NCBI RefSeq assembly: GCF_042445055.1
Contig: NZ_CP170339.1
Location: 2,976,001-3,040,000, forward strand
Direction: 5' to 3'
Source of the DNA: Falsihalocynthiibacter sp042445055
GTDB lineage: Bacteria; Pseudomonadota; Alphaproteobacteria; Rhodobacterales; Rhodobacteraceae
Length of the DNA: 64,000 nucleotides
The translations under genes were made by a program, and so were the position numbers. Of this stretch, positions 26,324 through 35,387 are shown piece after piece. Position 1 is the stretch's first letter, and every line of letters begins with the position of its first letter. The notes under the pieces are model-generated. The model had not been told where the DNA came from. It saw nothing but the letters and a program-made list of their open reading frames with translations, and ran no database searches.

Positions 26324-28003
26324 TTAGTTCGCCCTGGATTCTTCTTCGAGCACCACATCCAGTCCGACATCAAGTTTGCGGCGGATACGGTCGGCGTCTT
26401 TTTCTTCTGGCTCAAACGAAAGCGCGCGACGCCATTGGAAATACGCCTCGATCTTGCGATCAACCATCCAAAGAGCATCGCCTAAGTGGTCACTCACGAT
26501 GGGGTCAAGCGGCTCTAGCAATGCAGCGCGCTCCATGATCTCTGCGGCATCTTCATAGCGCCCGAGCTTGTAATAGGCCCATGCCAGAGAGTCGACGATG
26601 TAACCATCGTTGGGTCGTGCGGCGACCGCTTTTTCAATCATTTCAAGCGCTTCGTCGAGCTTGATGTTCTTCTCAACCAGCGAGTAACCAAGATAGTTCA
26701 AGACCTGAGGTTGATCAGGATAAAGCTCGAGCGCTTGACGAAAGTCTGCCTCTGCTGCGGGGAAATCATCCAACCGCTCATGGCATATTCCGCGCGCGTA
26801 GTAGATGAACCATTGCTTAGGATCGACTTCTGGGAACAGCTCGAGAGCGGCGTCATAGGCCTCGCTCGCACCTTGGTAATCCTCTTGGCCACGCAATGTA
26901 TCGGCAAGGCTTACCTGCACAATCGGCAAATCAGGACGGACCTCTGCCAAATCGCGCAGGACCTTAATCGCCTCTTCTGGCTTACCAGCGTGCTCAAGTG
27001 TTTCGGCGCGGCCGATTTCCGCGAGATGGAACGAGGGGCTGTCGGCGGGCACTTTGGCATAGGCTTGTGTGGCCAACTCAAACTGCTCCAAATCTTCTAG
27101 CATTGCAGCCGAAAGCAATACGGCCGAGATCATATTCGGATCAAGCAGTTCCGCAGCGCGGGAATACAGAATTGTCTGGTCCGGCGTCCCTTCAACCGAA
27201 AGCACTTCAGCCAATGTCAGAGCCGCTTGCGCGATCCCTTCTCTTGGGGTTGGGGCAATCGCAAAGGGCAATGTCTCGCCCGCTTCGAGGCGCTGTTTAA
27301 GGTCTTCGAACTCCGGGTCTGCGGTACCATCCTGATAGACTCTGCTCAACTCTTCGAGGGCCTGATCATTCCGTTCCAACTGGCTTAGGACTTGGACATA
27401 TGCGGTAAGGGTCGAACGCGTATGAGAAAAGCCGTTTGCATCCACATCTCTGAAGATTTCTGCGGCACCTTCAAAATCGCCAACTGAGCCAAGAGCCAGC
27501 GCTTTGTGATAATTCGCAACGCCTTCCATACCCTGTAGCTTGGTGAGTGCCTCGAACTTCTCGAGTGCCGAAGACATCTTGCCAGCGCCCAATTCTGCCC
27601 AAGCGTCAAAGAGCTGTGTCACAACGGGGCCAATCTCTGCGCCATCTGCGATACGTGCGGACAGGGCCTCGTAATCGCCGTCAACTACCTCTTGAACCGC
27701 AAGCGCAAGGTCCGCCACGGGGGAATGCTCACCTTTACTTTCAAGCGCACGCGCAAGAACCACAGCAGTATCTAACTTTCCAAGAGAAAGGTTCGCCGCA
27801 ATACCGCTATTCAAGAGGAACGAGTTGCCTGGATCTTCGATCAACGCGCGTGAAAAATATGTCGCGGCATATTTGAAGTCTGCCGCGGTGCTCGCGCTTC
27901 GCGCGGCAAGGTAAGCACCGGCCAAACCTTCGGCTTGGACATTTGCACTGGGAAAGAGGAGAGCGGTCGAAAGAAGCGCAGCGCGCAATACAGAGTGTTT
28001 CAA
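26324..28003 (-). CDS. Secreted tetratricopeptide-repeat protein
   Basis: This 559-residue protein has a signal peptide (about residues 1-24, ending SANVQA) and is built almost wholly of TPR helices. Typical repeats include YFSRALIEDPGNSFLLNSGIAANLSLG, AYDAALELFPEVDPKQWFIYYARGICHERLDDFPAAEADFRQALELYPDQPQVLNYLGYSLVEK in the C-terminal half and YIVDSLAWAYYKLGRYEDAAEIME near the end. It should be a periplasmic scaffold. The start is a TTG at 28003 and is less certain. It precedes ispE by five bases, an arrangement I recall as common in Rhodobacteraceae, though no functional link is known. Confidence 0.85.
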   Translation of the reverse strand: MKHSVLRAALLSTALLFPSANVQAEGLAGAYLAARSASTAADFKYAATYFSRALIEDPGNSFLLNSGIAANLSLGKLDTAVVLARALESKGEHSPVADLALAVQEVVDGDYEALSARIADGAEIGPVVTQLFDAWAELGAGKMSSALEKFEALTKLQGMEGVANYHKALALGSVGDFEGAAEIFRDVDANGFSHTRSTLTAYVQVLSQLERNDQALEELSRVYQDGTADPEFEDLKQRLEAGETLPFAIAPTPREGIAQAALTLAEVLSVEGTPDQTILYSRAAELLDPNMISAVLLSAAMLEDLEQFELATQAYAKVPADSPSFHLAEIGRAETLEHAGKPEEAIKVLRDLAEVRPDLPIVQVSLADTLRGQEDYQGASEAYDAALELFPEVDPKQWFIYYARGICHERLDDFPAAEADFRQALELYPDQPQVLNYLGYSLVEKNIKLDEALEMIEKAVAARPNDGYIVDSLAWAYYKLGRYEDAAEIMERAALLEPLDPIVSDHLGDALWMVDRKIEAYFQWRRALSFEPEEKDADRIRRKLDVGLDVVLEEESRAN

Positions 28004-28068
28004 ACGGTATGGCCTTTGGCAATTCGTTGCGTTGGCCTAAACCTAGTCACTCAATCCCTGCAACGCAA

Positions 28069-28098
28069 TGCGGAGGCGCGCATTCCACGGCCTCCGCA
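28069..28098 (-). terminator. Hairpin between ETF-QO gene and TPR gene
   Basis: TGCGGAGG (28069-28076) pairs with CCTCCGCA (28091-28098), an 8-bp perfect stem with a 14-base loop, 22 bases after the stop of the ETF-QO gene. No T tract follows, so termination strength is uncertain. Confidence 0.4.
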
Positions 28099-28120
28099 AG
28101 TTCATATTTAAGTTATTTGC

Positions 28121-29773
28121 CTACATATTCGGATAGTTTGGCCCATCTCCGCCCTGTGGCGTGACCCAAGTGATGTTCTTGCTTGGATCCTTGATATCAC
28201 AGGTTTTGCAATGCACGCAGTTTTGGAAGTTGATCTGGAAGCGCGGCCCCTCGCCTGCTTCTTCGATCACCTCATACACACCTGCTGGACAATAGCGCTG
28301 TGCTGGCTCCGCATATTTCGGAAGATTTACCGAAATCGGAACAGTTGGATCAGCAAGCTGTAGGTGGCAGGGCTGTTCTTCTTCGTGATTGGTCGCCGAA
28401 AAACTCACGTTGGTAAGACGATCAAACGATAGCGTCCCGTCTGGCTTGGGATAGTCGATCTCTTTGTGATCCGCAGCATAGCCCGTCGCATCCGCATCGG
28501 ATTTGCCATGCTTGAGCGTCCCAAAGAGCGAGAACCCGAAGAGCGTATTGGTCCACATGTCAACGCCGCCCAAAGCGAGAGAAGCCATCATGCCGTACTT
28601 CGACCAGAGCGGCTTAACATTGCGCACTTTCTTAAGGTCTTTGGCAATGACGCCCGTCCGTAGTTCGGTGTCGTAATCGGACAGCTCATCTCCAGAACGC
28701 CCTGCTTGCAGCGCTGCATATGCTGCTTCGGCGGCGAATTTGCCCGAGAACATAGCATTATGATTACCCTTGATGCGCGGAACGTTCACTAGCCCGACCG
28801 AGCACCCCAAGAGCGCTCCACCGGGGAACACGGCCTTGGGCATAGATTGATAGCCACCCTCGGAAATTGCGCGCGCGCCATAAGCAACGCGGCGACCACC
28901 TTCCAAGAGCTTCGCGATTTCGGGATGGTGCTTGAACCGTTGGAATTCCATGTAAGGGGAAACGTATGGGTTCTTGTAGTTCAGGTGCACAACGAAACCG
29001 ATAAACACCTGATTGTTATCCATATGATAGATAAACGAGCCACCACCCGCATTTCCGCCCAGCGGCCAGCCCATCGTGTGGGTGACGGTGCCTTCTTGGT
29101 GTTGGTCAGGATTAATTTCCCAGATTTCTTTCATTCCAAGCCCGTACTTCGGAACATCGGAATCCTTAGCAAGATCGTATTTCGCGATCACTTGTTTCGA
29201 GAGCGATCCACGCACACCCTCGGAGAGGAACACGTACTTGCCGCGAAGTTCCATCCCCGGTTCGTATGCTGCACCGGGCGTGCCGTCGGGGTTCTTGCCG
29301 AACTCGCCTGCGACTACGCCAACAAGCTCGCCTTGCTCTCCGTAAATGAGCTCTGAGCACGCCATGCCCGGGAAAATCTCGACCCCCAGTTCCTCGGCTT
29401 GCTCCGCCATCCAGCGGCAAACATTCGCCATCGAGACGATATAGTTGCCGTGGTTATTCATAAGTGGCGGCATTGGGAAATTCGGGATGCGAATATGCCC
29501 CGCTTCACCCAAGAACAGGAAGCGGTCTTTCTTGACCGGAACGTTAATGGGTGCGCCGCGTTCTTTCCAATCAGGCATAAGCGCCGTTAAGCCAGCGGGA
29601 TCAAGCACCGCGCCAGAAAGGATATGCGCTCCAACTTCGCTACCTTTTTCAAGAACCACTACATCCAGATTAGCGTCGAGTTGTTTCAGACGGATCGCCG
29701 CAGACAAGCCCGCAGGACCGGCGCCAACAATAACAACATCGTACTCCATGGATTCCCGTTCGATATCGGTCAT
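28121..29773 (-). CDS. etfD: Electron transfer flavoprotein-ubiquinone oxidoreductase
   Basis: ETF-QO passes electrons from ETF (fed by acyl-CoA and methylated-amine dehydrogenases) to ubiquinone at the inner membrane. The 550-residue protein has the N-terminal FAD loop VVIVGAGPAGLSAAIRLKQ, then SEGVRGSLSKQ and GWPLGGNAGGGSFIYH. The C-terminal ferredoxin-like end has the [4Fe-4S] ligands C-x-x-C-x-x-C (NCVHCKTCDIKDP), with the fourth Cys upstream in RYCPAGVYEV. The start at 29773 (MTDIERESM) has GAGG seven bases upstream and gives the usual length; longer starts exist. It could serve the acyl-CoA dehydrogenase encoded near 40 kb. Confidence 0.94.
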   Translation of the reverse strand: MTDIERESMEYDVVIVGAGPAGLSAAIRLKQLDANLDVVVLEKGSEVGAHILSGAVLDPAGLTALMPDWKERGAPINVPVKKDRFLFLGEAGHIRIPNFPMPPLMNNHGNYIVSMANVCRWMAEQAEELGVEIFPGMACSELIYGEQGELVGVVAGEFGKNPDGTPGAAYEPGMELRGKYVFLSEGVRGSLSKQVIAKYDLAKDSDVPKYGLGMKEIWEINPDQHQEGTVTHTMGWPLGGNAGGGSFIYHMDNNQVFIGFVVHLNYKNPYVSPYMEFQRFKHHPEIAKLLEGGRRVAYGARAISEGGYQSMPKAVFPGGALLGCSVGLVNVPRIKGNHNAMFSGKFAAEAAYAALQAGRSGDELSDYDTELRTGVIAKDLKKVRNVKPLWSKYGMMASLALGGVDMWTNTLFGFSLFGTLKHGKSDADATGYAADHKEIDYPKPDGTLSFDRLTNVSFSATNHEEEQPCHLQLADPTVPISVNLPKYAEPAQRYCPAGVYEVIEEAGEGPRFQINFQNCVHCKTCDIKDPSKNITWVTPQGGDGPNYPNM

Positions 29774-29969
29774 CTCATTCCTCTCTGCGCCCAGCGGCGC
29801 CTCACTCATGCTCTCTTGCTTCTTGCGATACCCGAACAAGGGGAAAGGGGTCAATCGCGACACCGCGTTAAATCTCTGAACGAGCGTCAAAATAATCTGA
29901 AAATCTGTATTGACCTAAAGTTAACTTGAGGAATTACAACTCGTATATCAACTCAAAAAGGAACATGAA

Positions 29970-30353
29970 ATGAGCCAAACACGACTAGAACACGCGAACG
30001 TCACTGTGTCTGACATCAGGAAAACCACAGAGTTTCTAAAGTCCATCTTCGGCTGGAAAACCCGCTGGGAGGGAGACTCGATTCATGGCGGCCGCTCAGC
30101 ACATGTCGGAGGTGACGACAGCTATCTCGCCATATATCAACACCCCGCCAGCGAAGGCCAAACAAACAACTCCTACAAACATATCGGAGGGCTGAACCAT
30201 CTAGCCGTTGTCGTCGACGATCTGGATGCCACCGAGAAACGCGTCATCGCCGCTGGCTTCAAACCCCAAAGCCACGCCGACTACGAACCCGGGCGCCGCT
30301 TCTATTTCGATGACCACGACGGAATTGAATACGAGGTTGTTCAATATGATTGA
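29970..30353 (+). CDS. VOC-family (glyoxalase-like) protein
   Basis: This is a 127-residue protein of the vicinal-oxygen-chelate fold. The two beta-alpha-beta-beta-beta modules are visible. The first starts LEHANVTVSDIRKTTEFLKSIFGW, with a possible metal His at residue 8, and the second starts GGLNHLAVVVDDLDATEKRVIAAGF. The end, FYFDDHDGIEYEVVQYD, carries the typical C-terminal Glu ligand. AAGGAA precedes the ATG. It stands alone between divergent ETF-QO and the convergent PAP2-type gene. The substrate is unknown; a glyoxalase or dioxygenase role cannot be distinguished. Confidence 0.85.
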   Translation: MSQTRLEHANVTVSDIRKTTEFLKSIFGWKTRWEGDSIHGGRSAHVGGDDSYLAIYQHPASEGQTNNSYKHIGGLNHLAVVVDDLDATEKRVIAAGFKPQSHADYEPGRRFYFDDHDGIEYEVVQYD

Positions 30354-30376
30354 GTGAGCATACCAACGACGCGCGA

Positions 30377-31363
30377 TTAGGAATAAATCGCATCGTCCGA
30401 AGCTGGTACAGCTTGTTGCTTCCGCGCTTCTCGAACTTTGAGATACTTCCACAGCGCATATACCAGAATTGCAGAGGCAATCCCGTCAACCGCATAGTGC
30501 CAACCGAGATATACCGAGAGAAACTGGTACACGATCAGATAAACAACGGAAACGGGCCATAGCTTTGGCGCGACTTCATAGAGATACAACCCAAACAACA
30601 TGGCGTTTCCGATATGCACACTCGGGAACGCCGAAATGCCTGAACTGGCTGTTTGCTCCATCGTGCTGTATCCGGTCCACAAATCACGTTGAATTTGGCC
30701 CACGAAGCTCGTTGAAACGCCCGAACTTTGGAGTGCGGCAGTAAGCGAAGCAAAGGTATTCCCGCCATAAACTTGGTCATAAAATACGGGCCCCGCAGAC
30801 ATAAACGCTAGCGCCAGAATGTGTCCAAGCCCGAACCAGACCCAGAAATACATAACGAGGTAGCGATTTCGCCGCTCAATATTGTTGTCGAACATTACGA
30901 GCAGCGTAGGGAAAAACAGAATAAAGAGCACCCACGCCGTAACATATATAAACCCCGCCAAATCAGCAGGAATATAGGCGCTAAACAGATGGGTTATTTC
31001 CCAAGCATCTATCCCTCCTAGCAGCGTTCGATCCATTTCTAGAAACAAGTCGTCCGCATAAAACGGAACGATACTCGGCATTGTTGTCTTGATGGCTGAG
31101 AACATCATCTTCTGCATGATACAGGCGATGAAGATGACAAACGCAAGCGCAAGCCGGTTCGCCAACTTCACTCTCGAGATGAAAATCAGTATTATCAGCA
31201 AGAAGGCCAATACATACTTCCCCTTCCAATGGAAGCCCCCTGGAATAAGGAAGAAATGGTGCACGAAATCGGTGATAGAGAATATTGGATCATCTCGCAC
31301 TATAGAAAGCACGACCAGACAGCACACAAACTGAAAAAGCAGCAGATAAAGATAAGTACGCAT
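30377..31363 (-). CDS. PAP2-superfamily membrane phosphatase/phosphotransferase (Aur1-like)
   Basis: This is a 328-residue integral membrane protein with about eight helices. The C-terminal half has the PAP2 active-site pair: FPSVHIGNAM (motif 2, with the proton-donor His) near residue 240 and YLGWHYAVDGIAS (motif 3, the His-x3-Asp nucleophile) near 290. The layout resembles inositol-phosphoceramide synthase (Aur1)-type proteins more than short phosphatases. A lipid head-group phosphatase or transferase at the inner membrane is likely. I chose the ATG at 31363; a TTG nine bases earlier is possible. It is divergent from greA. Confidence 0.82.
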   Translation of the reverse strand: MRTYLYLLLFQFVCCLVVLSIVRDDPIFSITDFVHHFFLIPGGFHWKGKYVLAFLLIILIFISRVKLANRLALAFVIFIACIMQKMMFSAIKTTMPSIVPFYADDLFLEMDRTLLGGIDAWEITHLFSAYIPADLAGFIYVTAWVLFILFFPTLLVMFDNNIERRNRYLVMYFWVWFGLGHILALAFMSAGPVFYDQVYGGNTFASLTAALQSSGVSTSFVGQIQRDLWTGYSTMEQTASSGISAFPSVHIGNAMLFGLYLYEVAPKLWPVSVVYLIVYQFLSVYLGWHYAVDGIASAILVYALWKYLKVREARKQQAVPASDDAIYS

Positions 31364-31497
31364 ATGTGCCAAATAAAATAACTGTCGCTAGCGGACCAAA
31401 TTACTTCTAGTTATAGCAAGGCCTTGACTTCAACGCCCAAGCTTGAATTAACAGTGACGTGTTGCCAATTACCAAACTATAAAACGCTAGGCACCTA

Positions 31498-31968
31498 ATG
31501 GAAAAGATACCAATGACCCAAGCTGGGTTTTCCCGGCTCGAAATCGAATTGAAACAGCTTAAGTCTGTTGAACGTCCTGCAGTCATCCGTGCGATTGCGG
31601 AAGCGCGCGAGCATGGCGACCTGTCAGAGAACGCCGAGTACCACTCCGCCCGCGAGAAGCAGAGCTTTATCGAAGGGCGCGTAAAGGAGCTTGAGGCGAT
31701 CATTTCTCTTGCGGATGTAATCGACGTGGCTTCGCTTTCCGGGTCTGTGAAATTCGGCGCGACCGTCACGATTGTTGATGAGGACACCGACGAAGAGAAA
31801 ACCTATCAGATTGTCGGCGAGCCCGAAGCAAATCTGGAAAAAGGTTTGCTCAACATCAAATCCCCGCTTGCACGCGCGCTCATCGGCAAAGAAGAAGGCG
31901 ATAGCATTGAATTCAAGGCTCCGGGCGGAACCCGCGACTTTGAAATCCTAAAAATCGTTTATCAGTAA
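31498..31968 (+). CDS. greA: Transcription elongation factor GreA
   Basis: GreA reactivates backtracked RNA polymerase by stimulating transcript cleavage. The 156-residue protein has the N-terminal coiled coil, with the acidic tip EAREHGDLSENAEYHSAREKQ that reaches into the polymerase (near residues 37-57). The C-terminal FKBP-like domain ends IEFKAPGGTRDFEILKI. The length and both domains are standard. The ATG at 31498 gives MEKIPMTQAG, the usual start. An unknown membrane protein gene follows 19 bases later. Confidence 0.96.
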   Translation: MEKIPMTQAGFSRLEIELKQLKSVERPAVIRAIAEAREHGDLSENAEYHSAREKQSFIEGRVKELEAIISLADVIDVASLSGSVKFGATVTIVDEDTDEEKTYQIVGEPEANLEKGLLNIKSPLARALIGKEEGDSIEFKAPGGTRDFEILKIVYQ

Positions 31969-31987
31969 CCCATTGCGGGGCGGCGCC

Positions 31988-33010
31988 ATGCCCAAAGCCA
32001 ACAAACCGGACACGCTAGAAGCTGGGAGAACTTCTCGGCTCGGCGGTACCACGCCTCTTGTACCGCTTGAGGTGGTCGCGGCGGCGTTATCGATCGTCTG
32101 GGTGTTGGCGGCAGGCACGTTTCTGTTGATCGTTCCAAGCGAAGCCACAGCTTCGGCTCCTACGGCTCTCAAGTTCGTAGCGACCTTGCTTGTTGTCTTC
32201 CTGCCCGTGGCTGTGATTTGGGTCGGGGTTGTTTCGCTGCGCAGCGCGCGCATCATCCGCGAAGAAACCGCGCGGCTTCAAGCATCAATCGACGCCATGC
32301 GCATGAGTTACGTGGAACAGCAGCAGGCCACATCAGTCACGACCATCCCCTCAGTCGTTGAGAAGCTCGACCAAATCGTCACTGCACAGCGCCAAACCGA
32401 ATCGGCAATCACCACCTTTGCAACCACGCGCACTAACGCTGCACCGACGGCACGTATTCGCCCCACCGCCCTCCCGAATCCTGACGCGGATGCACAGCAA
32501 GCATTGGCTCTCGGGACCTCAATTGAGGACATCACGCCGCCGCTCTCGACCGCAGATTTCATACGCGCCGTGAACTTCCCCGAGAATGCCGAAGATAAAG
32601 AAGGCTTCGCCGCACTTCGCCGCGCCCTAAAGGATCGCGAAGCCGCGCGTCTTATTCAGTCCTCCCAAGACATCCTAACGCTTCTAAGCCAAGACGGCAT
32701 TTATATGGATGACCTCCGCCCCGAACGCGCATCGCCCGAAATCTGGCGGCATTTCGCCAAGGGTGAACGAGGACGCAGTGTGGCAGCACTAGGCGGAATC
32801 AGAGACCGCTCCTGCTTGGCCCTAACAGCGGCGCGAATGCGGCAGGACCCGATATTCCGCGATACTTCGCATCATTTCCTGCGCCAGTTCGACAAGAGCT
32901 TTATCGGCTTTGAAGAGGGCGCAAGCGACATTGAAATCGCTGAGCTAACAGACACCAGAACCGCCCGCGCGTTCATGCTCTTGGGGCGTGTTTCAGGAAC
33001 CTTTGACTAA
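31988..33010 (+). CDS. Conserved membrane protein of unknown function with coiled coil
   Basis: This 340-residue protein has two hydrophobic segments near the N-terminus (VVAAALSIVWVLAAGTFLLIV and LVVFLPVAVIWVGVVSL, about residues 25-85). A coiled-coil stretch follows (REETARLQASIDAMRMSYVEQQQ), then an Ala/Pro/Thr-rich linker (about 135-175). The soluble C-terminal domain of about 160 residues contains AVNFPENAEDKEGFAALRRALKDREAARLIQSSQDIL. I do not recognise the domain. The ATG at 31988 follows a GGGGCGG site; a TTG 15 bases earlier is an alternative. It may be co-transcribed with greA. Its TAA overlaps the stop of mobB-moeA as CTAA. Confidence 0.75.
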   Translation: MPKANKPDTLEAGRTSRLGGTTPLVPLEVVAAALSIVWVLAAGTFLLIVPSEATASAPTALKFVATLLVVFLPVAVIWVGVVSLRSARIIREETARLQASIDAMRMSYVEQQQATSVTTIPSVVEKLDQIVTAQRQTESAITTFATTRTNAAPTARIRPTALPNPDADAQQALALGTSIEDITPPLSTADFIRAVNFPENAEDKEGFAALRRALKDREAARLIQSSQDILTLLSQDGIYMDDLRPERASPEIWRHFAKGERGRSVAALGGIRDRSCLALTAARMRQDPIFRDTSHHFLRQFDKSFIGFEEGASDIEIAELTDTRTARAFMLLGRVSGTFD

Positions 33011-34770
33011 ATTCCAAAGCTTGAGAATGGCAAAAAGCACACCAAGTCGCCTTTGGTGATTTCAGTGGTGTCTTCGCTCAGGTCGATCAATCCATTCGCC
33101 CAGCTTAGCCCAGATATGCGGCCTGAACCTTCTGAAGCAAAGGCCTCCACTTCACCTTCCGGCGTCATGCGCGCACGCAAAAATTCGCGGCGACCTGCCT
33201 TCTTTTTCTTGGAGAACCCTGCGGGCACCATGAACGATTGCGGCTCTTGCCATCCAGCGCCTGCCAACATTCCCAACGAAGGGCGCGCGAAAACCAATGC
33301 GCACACGAATGCCGCGACAGGATTGCCCGGCAGACCGAAAACCGGCACGCCTCTCCACATCGCCATTGCCAACGGACGCCCAGGCTTAATCGCAACGCGC
33401 CATGTCTGAAGGTTACCTTTTGCCGCCAAGAGCGTGCCAACGTGATCCTCATCGCCGCCAGACGCACCACCTGATGTAAAGATAACGTCTACCTTTGTTG
33501 CGGCTGCGATCAACGCCGCTTCGATCGCCTCTGGATCATCGGGGGCCTGCCCCAAATCGACCGCCTCATGCCCCCATGACGCCGCAAGCGAAAGGAGCAT
33601 CGGGCGATTGGCATCATACGTCTGCGAAGGCGTTGCTTCGCTTCCTGCCGCAATAAGTTCATCCCCAGTAGAGAGGACACCAACGCGCAGCGGTTTGAAC
33701 ACCTCTAATTCGTGGGCACCAGTTGCCGCGAGGATTGCGATCTCTGGCGCACAAATGCGCGTTCCTTTGGTCAGTATGATGCCGCCCGCGTCCACGTCCT
33801 CGCCAGCGCGTCGCGTGTTTGCGCGCATCTTCAGGGGCCCGCTGAAAGTGAGGGTTCCGCCCTCAATTACAACGTCCTCCTGCATAACCACGCTATCAAC
33901 TCCGGCGGGGAGAACTGCGCCCGTCAACACGCGCACCGCCTGCCCCGCCGCCACCGCTCCCGCAAACGGAGCCCCCGCCGCAGAACGCCCCTCCAGCAAC
34001 TGATAACTCTGCGGCCCTGCGGCACCGCTATTCTGAATTCCATACCCGTCCACCGCCGAGTTCGGCGCAGGAGGATTGGAACGAATGGCGCGCTGATCAG
34101 CCGCCACAATTTTTCCCAACGCCTCTTCCAGACCACAGACCTCAATATCTACCACGGGTGCTAACGTATCGCGCAATTTGGCCAGCGCCTCGTCCACTGG
34201 GGTCCAATACATCCCCTCGGGTAGGGCAAAACAGTCATCCTTTAGCGGTGCGGCTTTGGTGCTTTTCTCGGACTTCACCAGCCCAACGTACTCCAAAATG
34301 AAATCTGCAATGGCCGCCGTATCATCCAGATCGAAAACCGGAACATGCAATTCTTGGGGCCGATCCGATGCCACAGCGAGCACGGTTTGATCCTTTAACG
34401 CAATCAACGGTTCGCGTGCTGCGTTGCCCCTGTGGACTTCAATTTTGGGGTGTGACGCGGCTTTGAACCCTTCGACCAGAACGAGATCAACGGGATCAAG
34501 CCTTGCGATATGCTCTGCCAGCTCTGGCTCGTTGTCGCCCTGCAACTCATCCATCAAAGCCCATCTCTTACTAGAGGAAAGCAGCACCTGCTTTGCCCCC
34601 GCTGCGCGATGCCTAAAGCTATCCTTACCTTCCTGATCCAGATCAAATCGGTGATGCGCATGCTTGATTGTCGAGACGGAAAACCCACGAGCCCTCACCT
34701 CGGCAATCAAACGCTCCATCAATCCCGTCTTGCCGTTGTTCTTCCACCCCGTAACCCCGAAAACCTTCAT
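33007..34770 (-). CDS. moeA: MobB-MoeA fusion protein (molybdenum cofactor)
   Basis: This is a 587-residue fusion. Residues 1-163 are MobB, a GTP-binding adaptor for molybdopterin guanine dinucleotide formation (P-loop GWKNNGKTG at 8-16; DLVLVEGFKAASHPKIEVHR near 95-113). After a linker, residues 186-587 are MoeA, the molybdate insertion enzyme (NSAVDGYGI near 243; SGGASGGDEDHV near 437; GLPGNPVAAFV near 480). It overlaps mobA by four bases. MobB is more often single or fused to MobA, so this pairing joins metal insertion to nucleotide attachment in one polypeptide. Confidence 0.93.
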   Translation of the reverse strand: MKVFGVTGWKNNGKTGLMERLIAEVRARGFSVSTIKHAHHRFDLDQEGKDSFRHRAAGAKQVLLSSSKRWALMDELQGDNEPELAEHIARLDPVDLVLVEGFKAASHPKIEVHRGNAAREPLIALKDQTVLAVASDRPQELHVPVFDLDDTAAIADFILEYVGLVKSEKSTKAAPLKDDCFALPEGMYWTPVDEALAKLRDTLAPVVDIEVCGLEEALGKIVAADQRAIRSNPPAPNSAVDGYGIQNSGAAGPQSYQLLEGRSAAGAPFAGAVAAGQAVRVLTGAVLPAGVDSVVMQEDVVIEGGTLTFSGPLKMRANTRRAGEDVDAGGIILTKGTRICAPEIAILAATGAHELEVFKPLRVGVLSTGDELIAAGSEATPSQTYDANRPMLLSLAASWGHEAVDLGQAPDDPEAIEAALIAAATKVDVIFTSGGASGGDEDHVGTLLAAKGNLQTWRVAIKPGRPLAMAMWRGVPVFGLPGNPVAAFVCALVFARPSLGMLAGAGWQEPQSFMVPAGFSKKKKAGRREFLRARMTPEGEVEAFASEGSGRISGLSWANGLIDLSEDTTEITKGDLVCFLPFSSFGI

Positions 34771-35387
34771 GCATCCGCACCTATGATCGTGCGTGCCAGT
34801 TCGAGGTCTTCTGGCGTATTCACGTTGAAAAACGGACCGATCCTATCGGTCGCGTAAATGGCCTTGGCAATGCCATGCACATCGGCCCATGCGACAACCT
34901 TGCGAACGCCTTGGTTCAGCGCGTCCCTCAGATCATCGCGCAATGACACTGGCCAAAGCCCGAACACGGGGTGCAGCATGACCTTCCCTGTCTCATTTGG
35001 CGTAGCCGCCATCGCGATCGGCTTCCCCTGTGTTTCAGAAGCTAACAAGAGTTGCGCAACCACGTCTTGTGGAAAGAATGGCGTATCCGCCGCGACTGTG
35101 ACGATATGATCGGCGCCCTTTTGTGCTGCCCAATCTAACCCTGCCAGAACACCAGCAAGCGGCCCTGCAAACCCTTCGATTGTGTCGCGAACAACTTCGA
35201 TATCGAATTGCGCAAACCGCGCGGGATCACCATTCGCGTTCAACGCAAGCTCCGCGACCTGCGGCGAAATTCTGTCTATCACATGGTTTAGTATCGGCTG
35301 CTGTCCAATTCTCTGAAGGCACTTGTCCCCGCCCCCCATGCGGCGCGATTCACCGCCCGCAAGTATCACGCCATAGGGTGCCTTCAT
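34767..35387 (-). CDS. mobA: Molybdenum cofactor guanylyltransferase
   Basis: MobA joins GMP to molybdopterin to make the guanine dinucleotide cofactor. The 206-residue protein begins with the nucleotidyltransferase signature GVILAGGESRRMGGGDKCLQ (the LAGGxSRRMGxxK loop, residues 8-23). The metal-binding Asp is in VTVAADTPFFP near residue 101. The C-terminus FNVNTPEDLELA matches the family. Four-base overlaps join it to fdhD upstream and mobB-moeA downstream. Confidence 0.94.
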   Translation of the reverse strand: MKAPYGVILAGGESRRMGGGDKCLQRIGQQPILNHVIDRISPQVAELALNANGDPARFAQFDIEVVRDTIEGFAGPLAGVLAGLDWAAQKGADHIVTVAADTPFFPQDVVAQLLLASETQGKPIAMAATPNETGKVMLHPVFGLWPVSLRDDLRDALNQGVRKVVAWADVHGIAKAIYATDRIGPFFNVNTPEDLELARTIIGADA

